Shown here piece by piece: positions 36,773-44,367 of a stretch of 64,000 nucleotides of DNA. Positions within the stretch are counted from its first letter, which is position 1, and each line of letters starts with the position of its first letter. Below the pieces are notes generated by a model. The model was not told where the DNA came from. It did no database searches and worked only from the letters and a program-made list of their open reading frames with translations. Source of the stretch: Betaproteobacteria bacterium (GTDB lineage: Bacteria; Pseudomonadota; Gammaproteobacteria; Burkholderiales; Casimicrobiaceae); the NCBI GenBank assembly GCA_016704895.1, contig JADIZG010000004.1, positions 39,823-103,822 on the forward strand. Reading direction: 5' to 3'. Made by a program: the position numbers and the translations under genes.

Positions 36773-38479
36773 ATGAGCAAACGCAATCGGTGGTTGATGG
36801 GCGCGGCGGTCGTCGCCGCGCTTCCGCTGGCCGTTTCCCAGGCCTGGGCGCAGCAGGCCGCACCCGCGGCGACGCCGCAGGCCGCGCTGACGGCGGCGGA
36901 GAAGGAATCGGCGAAGAAGATCTACTTCGAGCGCTGCGCCGGCTGCCACGGCGTGCTGCGCAAGGGCGCGACCGGCAAGAACCTCGAGCCGCACTGGACG
37001 AAGAAGCTGCCCGACGGCACGACGCAGGAGGGCGGCACGACGAAGCTCGGCGCGTCGCGCCTCGAGAAGATCATCGCGTACGGCACCGAGGGCGGGATGG
37101 TGAACTTCGACGACATCCTGTCGAAGGACGAGATCTCGCTGATGGCGCGCTACATCCAGGAGCAGCCGGACGTGCCGCCCGAGTTCAGCATGGCGGACAT
37201 GATGGGGACCTGGAAGGTCATCGTCCCGGTCGACCAGCGTCCGAAGAAGCAGATGAACAAGTTCAACCTGAAGAACATGTTCTCGGTGACGCTGCGCGAC
37301 ACCGGCGAGGTGGCGCTGATCGACGGCGACACGAAGGAGATCCGCAGCATCGTCAAGACCGGCTACGCGGTGCACATCTCGCGCCTGTCGAAGTCGGGCC
37401 GCTACATCTACGTGATCGGCCGCGACGGACGCCTGTCGCTGATCGACCTGTGGATGGAGAAGCCGGCGGTGGTCGCCGAGGTGAAGGTGGGCTTCGACGC
37501 CCGCTCGGTCGACACGTCCAAGTTCAAGGGCTTCGAGGACAAGTACGCGATCGCGGGCAGCTACTGGCCGCCGCAGTACGTGATCATGGACGGCGAGACG
37601 CTCAAGCCGTTCAAGATCGTGTCGACCCGCGGCATGACGGTCGACGGCGAGTACCATCCCGAGCCGCGCGTCGCGTCGATCGTGTCGTCCGAGACCAAGC
37701 CCGAGTGGGTCGTCAACATCAAGGAGACCGGGCAGATCCTGCTGGTCGACTACGCCGACATCAAGAACCTGAAGGTCACGACGATCGAGTCGGCGAAGTT
37801 CCTGCACGACGGCGGCTGGGACGCGTCGAAGCGCTACTTCCTCGTCGCGGCGAACGCGTCGAACAAGATCGCGGCGGTCGACACCAAGACCGGCAAGCTC
37901 GCGGCGCTCGTCGACACGAAGAAGATCCCGCACCCCGGCCGCGGCGCCAACTTCAAGCATCCGGAGTTCGGGCCGGTCTGGGCGACGGGCCACCTGGGTG
38001 ACGCGGTCGTGACGCTGATCAGCACGCCGTCCGACAAGCCCGCCGACGCCAAGTACAAGAAGAACAACTGGAAGGTCGTGCAGGAAGTGAAGCACATCGG
38101 CGCGGGCAACCTGTTCGTGAAGACCCACCCGAAGTCGAAGCACCTGTGGGCCGACGCGCCGCAGAACCCCGAGCGCGAGCTCGCCGAGTCGGTCGCCGTG
38201 TGGGACATGGCCGACCTGTCGAAGCCGAAGAAGGTGATCAACGTGGCGAAGGACTCGGGTCTCCCGGCGACCAAGGCGATCCGGCGCGCGGTGCACCCCG
38301 AGTACAGCGCGGACGGCTCCGAGGTGTGGATCTCGCTGTGGGGCGGCAAGACCGACCAGTCGGCGATCGTCGTCTATGACGACAAGACGCTGGCGCTCAA
38401 GAAGGTGATCACCGACCCGAAGATGATCACGCCAACCGGCAAGTTCAACGTCTACAACACGCAGCACGACATCTACTAG
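36773..38479 (+). CDS. nirS: Cytochrome cd1 nitrite reductase NirS, copy 1
   Basis: 568 residues with signal peptide (LMGAAVVAALPLAVSQAWA). N-terminal cytochrome c domain with heme motif CAGCHGVLRKG, then an eight-bladed propeller holding heme d1. The proximal d1 ligand His is in TGYAVHISRLSKSG; the two active-site histidines are in GEYHPEPRVA and KFLHDGGWDAS, so catalysis to NO is expected. It ends NVYNTQHDIY. GAGGGAGAGGA precedes ATG. Followed by a tetraheme NapC/NirT cytochrome and a c552-type protein. A second complete copy is at 47606. Confidence 0.96.
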   Translation: MSKRNRWLMGAAVVAALPLAVSQAWAQQAAPAATPQAALTAAEKESAKKIYFERCAGCHGVLRKGATGKNLEPHWTKKLPDGTTQEGGTTKLGASRLEKIIAYGTEGGMVNFDDILSKDEISLMARYIQEQPDVPPEFSMADMMGTWKVIVPVDQRPKKQMNKFNLKNMFSVTLRDTGEVALIDGDTKEIRSIVKTGYAVHISRLSKSGRYIYVIGRDGRLSLIDLWMEKPAVVAEVKVGFDARSVDTSKFKGFEDKYAIAGSYWPPQYVIMDGETLKPFKIVSTRGMTVDGEYHPEPRVASIVSSETKPEWVVNIKETGQILLVDYADIKNLKVTTIESAKFLHDGGWDASKRYFLVAANASNKIAAVDTKTGKLAALVDTKKIPHPGRGANFKHPEFGPVWATGHLGDAVVTLISTPSDKPADAKYKKNNWKVVQEVKHIGAGNLFVKTHPKSKHLWADAPQNPERELAESVAVWDMADLSKPKKVINVAKDSGLPATKAIRRAVHPEYSADGSEVWISLWGGKTDQSAIVVYDDKTLALKKVITDPKMITPTGKFNVYNTQHDIY

Positions 38480-38631
38480 CAGGCAGGCAGCACCGCGGGC
38501 GGCGGGGGCGCGAGGTCGCGCCCCCGCGGCCCCGGTCCACGAACATCATTCCGGGTGGCCACGGCCGCCCGCCCCCAACCGGGGCGGAACGGCGGGGCGT
38601 GCCCGACCCGACGACACGACGAGGAACGACG

Positions 38632-39246
38632 ATGGCAGGCAGCGACGAGGGTTCGAGCGGCGGAGGCGCGATTTCGCGCCTGTGGCGGTGGCTGCGCCGG
38701 CCGAGCGGCACGATCACGGTGCTGACGCTGCTGGTCGTCGGCTTCGCCTCCGGCGTCGTCTTCTGGGGCGGCTTCAACACGGTCATCGAGGCCACGAACA
38801 CCGAGCAGTTCTGCATCTCGTGCCACGAGATGCGCGACAACGTCTACGCCGAGTACAAGCAGACGATCCACTACTCGAACCGCACCGGCGTGCGCGCCGT
38901 CTGCTCGGACTGCCACGTGCCGAAGGACTGGACGCACAAGATGATCCGCAAGGTCCAGGCCTCGAGGGAGCTCTACGGCAAGGTGATGGGCACGATCGAC
39001 ACGAAGGAGAAGTTCGAGGCCAAGCGCCTCGAGCTCGCGCGGCACGAGTGGGCGCGCATGAAGGCCGCCGACTCGCGCGAGTGCCGCAACTGCCACGCCT
39101 TCGAGAGCATGAACACCGAGTCGCAGAAGCCGCGCGCCAAGAAGGCGCACGAGCTCGGGCAGCGCGACAAGCAGACCTGCATCGACTGCCACAAGGGCAT
39201 CGCGCACAAGAAGCCGCAGGGCATGACCGAGGCGGACGAGGGCTGA
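38632..39246 (+). CDS. NapC/NirT family membrane tetraheme cytochrome c
   Basis: 204 residues. One N-terminal membrane helix (GTITVLTLLVVGFASGVVFW) and four heme motifs: CISCHEM, CSDCHVPK, CRNCHAFE, CIDCHKG. Oxidises quinol and passes electrons to periplasmic reductases. The nap operon at 42-47 kb has no napC, so this one, downstream of nirS, may serve Nap, NirS or both. Confidence 0.93.
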   Translation: MAGSDEGSSGGGAISRLWRWLRRPSGTITVLTLLVVGFASGVVFWGGFNTVIEATNTEQFCISCHEMRDNVYAEYKQTIHYSNRTGVRAVCSDCHVPKDWTHKMIRKVQASRELYGKVMGTIDTKEKFEAKRLELARHEWARMKAADSRECRNCHAFESMNTESQKPRAKKAHELGQRDKQTCIDCHKGIAHKKPQGMTEADEG

Positions 39247-39552
39247 CGTCCGCGAGCGCGCGCAGGGCGAGTCCTGCGCGCGCCACCACGACGAGGCGGC
39301 CGACACGGCAGAGATGGTGAGCGAGCTCGAGCCGACGCCGCCCAGGGGCAAGCCGCATGGTCGGGCGGGCGTCGCGCCACACGAGGCGGTTCTCCGCGCT
39401 CGGCGTCGACGGCCGACCACGCGGGTGACCGCGGGGCGCGTGCCCGCGGTTGGAGACGGGGGGCTCGGTGCCTGCGCGCCGGCGCGTTGACCGAGTCAGC
39501 ATGCGGGGGAAGGCCCAGACGGGCCTGGTGACGGGCACCGAGGGGGAAGACG

Positions 39553-40527
39553 ATGAACAAGACAATGCTCGCGGCTGCGATGGCGGCCGTACTTGCCGCA
39601 CCTGCCTACGCTTCGCCGGATTGGGACAAGATCCCGGCCAAGAGCGTCAATCTCTTCTATCCGGGCGTCGCCAGCATGGAGTGGGTGCTGGCCGGATCGG
39701 AACATGGCGGGGGGCGCGCGATCAAGAAGGGCGAAACCTGCGCGTCGTGCCACGACACCGAGACCGCTGAGTTCGCGAAGAAGATCGTGGCCGGCCAGAA
39801 GGCCGAGCCCAATCCCGACATGGCGAAGGGGCGCGCTGCGAGCATCCCGGTCAAGGTCCAGGCCGCGGTCGACGACGGCAAGCTCTACATGCGCTTCCAG
39901 TGGAAGGCCGGGTCGGGCGCCAAGAAGATGGACGAGAAGAACCCGGCGAAGCTCGCGGTGATGCTCGACGCCGGCAAGGTCCAGTACGGCGAGATCGGCG
40001 GCTGCTGGGCGAGCTGTCACGACGATCTGCGCAGCATGCCCGACGTCAACGTCGCCGCGAAGGACCACCCGCGCGCGAAGGAGCTCGACATCCGCTCCGA
40101 CGGCCCGACCAAGTACCTGGCGGAGAGCCGCACCGCGATCTCGACGTCGAAGCCGCGCGGCGGATGGGACAAGCTCAAGTCCGCGGGCGACTACGAGCAG
40201 ATGATCAAGGACGGCAAGTTCCTCGAGATGTGGCAGTGGCGCAGCGGCGAGTCCGCCCGGTCCGGCACGGTCGCGCAGGCGCGCATGCTGAAGAGCGCGA
40301 CGGACAAGGACTTCGCCGAAGGCAAGCTCAAGGACGGCGTGTACACGGTCGTTTTCAAGCGGCCGCTCGCCGGCGGCCCGGGAAGGCACGAACTCGTGCC
40401 GGGCAAGACCTACAACATCGGGTTCGCGATCCACGACGACTACTCGAACTGGCGCTATCACAACGTCTCGCTCGGCTACACGCTCGGCATCGGTGCCAAG
40501 GCCGACATCACGGCGGTGAAGGACTGA
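39553..40527 (+). CDS. Periplasmic c-type cytochrome, ethylbenzene dehydrogenase-gamma-like (c552/EB_dh family)
   Basis: 324 residues with signal peptide (MNKTMLAAAMAAVLAAPAYA). One standard heme motif GETCASCHDTE and a second with three intervening residues, GGCWASCHDD (CX3CH). The remainder matches the heme-binding domain shared by c552-like proteins and dehydrogenase gamma subunits: YMRFQWKAG, KLAVMLDAGK, GVYTVVFKRPLAGG, FAIHDDYSNWRYHNVSLGY. Probably an electron carrier for the nirS/NapC module. A ribosome site GAGGGGGA-like precedes ATG; 300-base gap after NapC. Confidence 0.85.
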   Translation: MNKTMLAAAMAAVLAAPAYASPDWDKIPAKSVNLFYPGVASMEWVLAGSEHGGGRAIKKGETCASCHDTETAEFAKKIVAGQKAEPNPDMAKGRAASIPVKVQAAVDDGKLYMRFQWKAGSGAKKMDEKNPAKLAVMLDAGKVQYGEIGGCWASCHDDLRSMPDVNVAAKDHPRAKELDIRSDGPTKYLAESRTAISTSKPRGGWDKLKSAGDYEQMIKDGKFLEMWQWRSGESARSGTVAQARMLKSATDKDFAEGKLKDGVYTVVFKRPLAGGPGRHELVPGKTYNIGFAIHDDYSNWRYHNVSLGYTLGIGAKADITAVKD

Positions 40528-40582
40528 CGCTGCGGACGCAGGTCGAGCGCGGCTCGGCCCGCGTGCATCGGTTCGGCCATAC

Positions 40583-40611
40583 GGAACGGGGGCTTCGCGC
40601 CCCCCGTTTCC
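40583..40611 (+). terminator. Probable terminator after the nirS-NapC-c552 genes
   Basis: GGAACGGGGGC, TTCGC loop, GCCCCCCGTTTCC form a strong hairpin with one bulge, 56 bases after the c552 gene stop and followed by a short pyrimidine-rich stretch. Confidence 0.6.
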
Positions 40612-40971
40612 TTTCGGGGTGCCATTGCGCCCGGTGCGGCATGCATCGCAAGCGTCGGGCGCCGCACGGATCGCGACGGTCGACACGGGGCGGGACCCGC
40701 TCCCGAAGGCGCTTCGCACTCACCCGAGCCGCAGGCTCGCATCGACACGCGACGTTCGATGCGGCGGTCGCACGTGTCCCGTACGGGCTCCTTCGAGCCA
40801 TGGGTACGTATAATGACGGGCGGTCATGCCGTCGCCGCGACGCGAACGGGCCGGTCGATCCGAACCGGGCGCCGCTCGCCGAACACGGACTCGTCGACGT
40901 CGCCACGGAGCGCGCCGTAGGTCGACGGGCCTCGCGTGCCCATCGCGTTTCGTGGTTCCATCTCATCCGGC
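40612..40971. other. Gene-free interval
   Basis: About 360 bases without a convincing gene on either strand. A TATAAT match lies at 40809-40814 but no -35 element is at the right spacing, so it is only a weak promoter candidate for the lipocalin gene. Base composition is slightly lower in GC than the surroundings. Confidence 0.4.
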
Positions 40972-41485
40972 ATGAAAACACTGTCGATCGTCCTTCTCCT
41001 CGTCCTGACGGCGTGCACCGGCGTCCCCGACGGCGTGACGCCGGTGTCGGGCTTCAAGCTGGAGCGCTACCTCGGGAAGTGGTACGAGATCGCTCGCCTG
41101 GAGCACTCGTTCGAGCGGGGCCTGACGCGGGTGACCGCCGAGTACGGCCTGCGCGACGACGGCACGGTCAGGGTGGTGAACCGAGGCTACCTGGCCGGGG
41201 ACGATCGGTGGAAGGAGGCCGAAGGCACCGCTTCGTTCGTCGGCGCGCCGGACCTCGGGCACCTGAAGGTCTCGTTCTTCGGTCCGTTCTACGGCTCGTA
41301 CATCGTGTTCGGGCTCGACGAGGCGAACTACCGGCATGCGCTCGTGAGCGGCCCCGACAAGTCGTACCTGTGGATCCTGGCCAGGACGCCGACGCTCGAC
41401 AAGGCGGTCGCTGGACGCGCTCGTCGCCAGGGCGTCCGCGGCGGGCTTCGATACGGGCAAGCTGATCTTCGTCGGTCACGACTGA
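40972..41485 (+). CDS. Outer-membrane lipocalin (Blc-like lipoprotein), frameshifted near the end
   Basis: About 170 residues. Lipoprotein signal with lipobox LVLTACTG (Cys 15). Lipocalin signature FKLERYLGKWYEIARLEH, then AEYGLRDDGTVRVVNRGY, GSYIVFGLDEANYRHALVSG and YLWILARTP. A shift near 41410 restores ALVARASAAGFDTGKLIFVG, the normal Blc ending, with stop at 41485. Binds lipids or small hydrophobic ligands in the periplasm. Confidence 0.9.
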
Positions 41486-41539
41486 CCGAAATGGCTTACC
41501 CTAGGCGCCGTCCACCCTCCCAACGAAAGGGGCAGCCCA

Positions 41540-41722
41540 TTGGCAAAGCCTAACTATGCGTTTGCGAAGCGGCAGCGCGAGCTCGCCAAGCAGAAGAAGA
41601 AGGAAGAGAAGCTCAAGCGGAAGGCCGACCCCGGCGGCCCGCCGCCCGGCGAGGCGGACGAGCAGCCGCCCGCGGGCGAGGCTGCGACTCCCGACGCGCC
41701 CGGAAACGTCCGGGACCGTTGA
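41540..41722 (+). CDS. Small basic conserved protein
   Basis: 60 residues beginning at TTG (AAAGGGG upstream). MAKPNYAFAKRQRELAKQKK is a highly charged helix seen in a small widespread proteobacterial family of unknown function; the tail is Pro/Glu-rich. Confidence 0.65.
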   Translation: MAKPNYAFAKRQRELAKQKKKEEKLKRKADPGGPPPGEADEQPPAGEAATPDAPGNVRDR

Positions 41723-41790
41723 GTCCGGCAGGGCCGGGGAGGTGCGGCGAGTCCGGCGCGCGGCCCGTTCGCCGAGGCGGGCGGCCGGAT

Positions 41791-41985
41791 GCGGAGGGCG
41801 ACGTCGCGCTCTATCGCCGTGGCGCGCACTTCGTCGACAGGATCCTCAAGGGCGCGAAGCCCGGCGACCTCCCGATCGAGCAGGCGTCGGTGTTCGACCT
41901 CGCGATCAACACGCGGACCGCGAAGGCGCTCGGCGTCGCGATCCCGGAAACGATCCTGATTCGCGCGGACAAGCGCATCGAGTAG
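41791..41985 (+). pseudogene. Remnant of an ABC transporter substrate-binding protein
   Basis: Only the last about 65 residues remain: AHFVDRILKGAKPGDLPIEQ then FDLAINTRTAKALGVAIPET and ILIRADKRIE, the C-terminus of the ABC_sub_bind family (normally about 320 residues). Upstream sequence shows no rest of the gene, so it appears deleted. Confidence 0.75.
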
Positions 41986-42032
41986 CGACGACCGGCGACG
42001 GGCCGACCTGGGCCCCCGGGCCCGGCGCCCGC

Positions 42033-42518
42033 CTACGGCGTGCGCGGCTGCGCGCCGACGAACTGGTTGTCGACGAGCGGCTTCGCGTCGAACTGCGGCA
42101 CGTGGCAGAGCTGGCATGCGTGCCGGCGGCTGTCGGTCTCGGCGAGCTTCTGGCCGGTCGCGCTGACGAAATGCGAATCCGAGATCCGCGGCGCGTTCTT
42201 CGCCACGTGGTTCTGCGCTCCGTGGCACTCGAGGCACTGGTTGTCGGCGAGCGTCACCTCGTCGAAATTGTCGGTCGCGTGCGGAATGAGCGGCGGCTGG
42301 CCCACGAACGTCCGCGCGACCTTGTCCTGCGACCCCGGCTTCCTGCCGAGCTGCTCGTGCACCGCGGGCGCCTGGTCCGGCGTCGAGGCGTCGCTGCCCC
42401 GCAGGCTCGCCACCGGCGTGGCGGGCGCGGCCGGCGCCATCGGAGCGGACACGCAGGCCGCGAGCCCGAGGCTTCCCGCCAGCAGCGCCGCCATCGCGGC
42501 CATCAAGGTCCTGTTCAT
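42033..42518 (-). CDS. napB: Periplasmic nitrate reductase diheme cytochrome NapB
   Basis: 161 residues. Two heme motifs, CLECHGAQNH and CQLCHVPQ, preceded by the NapB segment PLIPHATDNFDEV. Passes electrons from NapC and NapGH to NapA. The signal region LAGSLGLAACVSAP contains a lipobox-like LAAC, which is unusual for NapB and may make it a lipoprotein. GAGGAGGGA precedes ATG. Last gene of napDAGHB. Confidence 0.95.
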   Translation of the reverse strand: MNRTLMAAMAALLAGSLGLAACVSAPMAPAAPATPVASLRGSDASTPDQAPAVHEQLGRKPGSQDKVARTFVGQPPLIPHATDNFDEVTLADNQCLECHGAQNHVAKNAPRISDSHFVSATGQKLAETDSRRHACQLCHVPQFDAKPLVDNQFVGAQPRTP

Positions 42519-42544
42519 CGTCGTCCCTCCTCGCTTGACTGTGT

Positions 42545-43465
42545 TCATGCGCGGTCCGCGATCGCCACTTGCGCGACGCCGCCGGCCTTCGCCGGGGAGG
42601 GCGCAACCTCGCGATCGTCGAATCGCACTCCGAAACGAAAGACCGATTTCGAGCACACGTCGATGCAACGCCCGCAGTTCGTGCAGTTGGGCGACAGGAT
42701 CACCGGGCCCGTGCCGCGCGCGGCCCCCTTGAGCGCGGGTTTGATCACCTGCATCTCGGGGCACACCGCGTAGCAGTCCATGCAGTCGTTGCAGTGCGCG
42801 CGCCGCACCGCGGTCACGCGGACCGGGCTCTTCATCGCGAGCACGCTGTAGAACGCGCCGACCGGGCACACGTGCCCGCACCAGCCCCGATCGGAGAACA
42901 CGAGGTCGAACAGGAACACGGCGAGCACGACGGCCCACGCCGCGCCTACCCCGAAGATCAGGCCGCGGTGGAACATCGAGACCGGGTTCACGAGCTCCCA
43001 GGCGATCGTGCCGGTCGCCCCGGCGAGCACGAGCGTCGCGCCCAGCAGCCAGTAGCGCACGCTGCGCGCGATGCGCACCGACTTCGTGATGCCGAGCCGG
43101 CGCCGCAGCCAGTGCGCGAGGTCCGCGACCATGTTCACGGGGCAGACCCACGAGCAGTAGGCGCGGCCGCCGACGAGGAAGTAGAAGGCCGCCACGATCA
43201 CCGCGCCGAGGATCGCCTTGCCCTCGGGCGCGTGGCGCGTCAGCACCGACTGCAGCAGCACGTACGGGTCCGTGAGCGGCAGCACGCCGAGCGTGTAGCT
43301 GAAGTTCAGGTTGCCCTTGACGATCCAGATGCCCGCGAGCGGGCCGAGCAGGAACAGCGCGAGGATGCCAAGCTGCGAGACGCGGCGCGCGAGCAGCCAC
43401 TTGCGGCTCCCCAGCCAGCCCTTGACGACCGCCGCCTCCGCGCCGGGGCGCTTGATCGCGGCCAT
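42545..43465 (-). CDS. napH: Quinol dehydrogenase membrane protein NapH
   Basis: 306 residues. Four helices, two CX3CP motifs on the inner face (AYCSWVCPVN, GWCGHVCPVG) and a C-terminal ferredoxin domain (CNDCMDCYAVCPEMQ, CTNCGRCIDVCSKS). With NapG it makes a quinol-oxidising branch to Nap. The start ATG overlaps the NapG stop as TGATG, implying coupled translation. Confidence 0.93.
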   Translation of the reverse strand: MAAIKRPGAEAAVVKGWLGSRKWLLARRVSQLGILALFLLGPLAGIWIVKGNLNFSYTLGVLPLTDPYVLLQSVLTRHAPEGKAILGAVIVAAFYFLVGGRAYCSWVCPVNMVADLAHWLRRRLGITKSVRIARSVRYWLLGATLVLAGATGTIAWELVNPVSMFHRGLIFGVGAAWAVVLAVFLFDLVFSDRGWCGHVCPVGAFYSVLAMKSPVRVTAVRRAHCNDCMDCYAVCPEMQVIKPALKGAARGTGPVILSPNCTNCGRCIDVCSKSVFRFGVRFDDREVAPSPAKAGGVAQVAIADRA

Positions 43466-44312
43466 CACGCTCGCCCGGGCCGGCACCGGGCGCGCCCGGC
43501 AGCGTCGCGAGCCCGGGCTCGTCACGGACGAGCCCCCGGCCGCCGTACTCGTACCGGTAGCCCTCGGGCAGGTTGAACTTGTGCTCGGCGTCCGGCGCGA
43601 CCAGGCTCTCGCCCGAGCGCTCCTTCTCCTTCCAGCCGAGGCGGTAGTGCGCGCCGAGCTCGCCCTTCGCGAGCGTGGGCGGCAGCACCTTGATCGCCGA
43701 CGTCTCGAGCACGCAGGCCTTCTCGCACTTGCCGCAGCCGGTGCACGCGTCCGAGTGCACGACCGGGATGAACATCGTGTGCTTGCCGGTGCGCGGGTTG
43801 TGCTGCGGCTCGAGCGTGATCGCCTTGTCGATCAGCGGGCACACGCGGTAGCAGACGTCGCAGCGCATGCCCAGCCAGTTGAGGCAGGTCTCGTGGTCGA
43901 TCAGCACCGCGAGGCCCATGCGCGACTTCGTGATGTCGGTGAGCGAGTGGTCGAGCGCGCCGGTCGGGCATGCCTTGACGCACGGGATGTCCTCGCACAT
44001 CTCGCAGGGGAGACTCCGCGCCACGAAGAAAGGCGTGCCGGTGGCGACCGGCTGCTCCGGCTTCGCGAGGTCGAGGATCTTGTACGGACAGTCGCGCACG
44101 CACAGCCCGCAGCGGATGCACGCGCCCTGGAAGTCGCCCTCGGCGAGCGCGCCCGGCGGACGCAGAGCACCGGGCGGCAGCGCCCTGGCCTGCTTCGCGT
44201 ACAGCGCGAGCCCGCCTGCCGCGAGGCCGACGCCGCACGCCATCTTCGCCGCGTCCAGCATGAACTGGCGCCGCGCCGCGCTGGCCGGGGAGGGTGTGTC
44301 GTGCTCGCTCAT
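43465..44312 (-). CDS. napG: Periplasmic ferredoxin NapG (frameshifted at the 3' end)
   Basis: About 280 residues. Twin-arginine signal SAARRQFMLDAAKMACGVG. Four [4Fe-4S] sites: CIRCGLCVRDCPYK, CEMCEDIPCVKACPTG, CDVCYRVCPL, CTGCGKCEKACVLE. A frame change near 43500 is required for the chain to end at the TGA overlapping the napH start; without it the frame runs into napH and napB sequence. Electron-transfer partner of NapH. Confidence 0.92.
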
Positions 44313-44367
44313 CGTGATTCCGGTGGGGCTGCGCGCCCCTCCCGCGCCACGCGCCAGCCGCGCTGCG

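Noticed and set aside
40809..40814. TATAAT promoter for the lipocalin gene
   Set aside because: Perfect -10 hexamer but no -35 at 16-18 bases and 160 bases from the start codon; kept only as a remark in the interval entry.
41719..41985. Functional small transporter protein
   Set aside because: Only the C-terminal tail of a substrate-binding protein is present; the binding domain is missing, so it is listed as a remnant.
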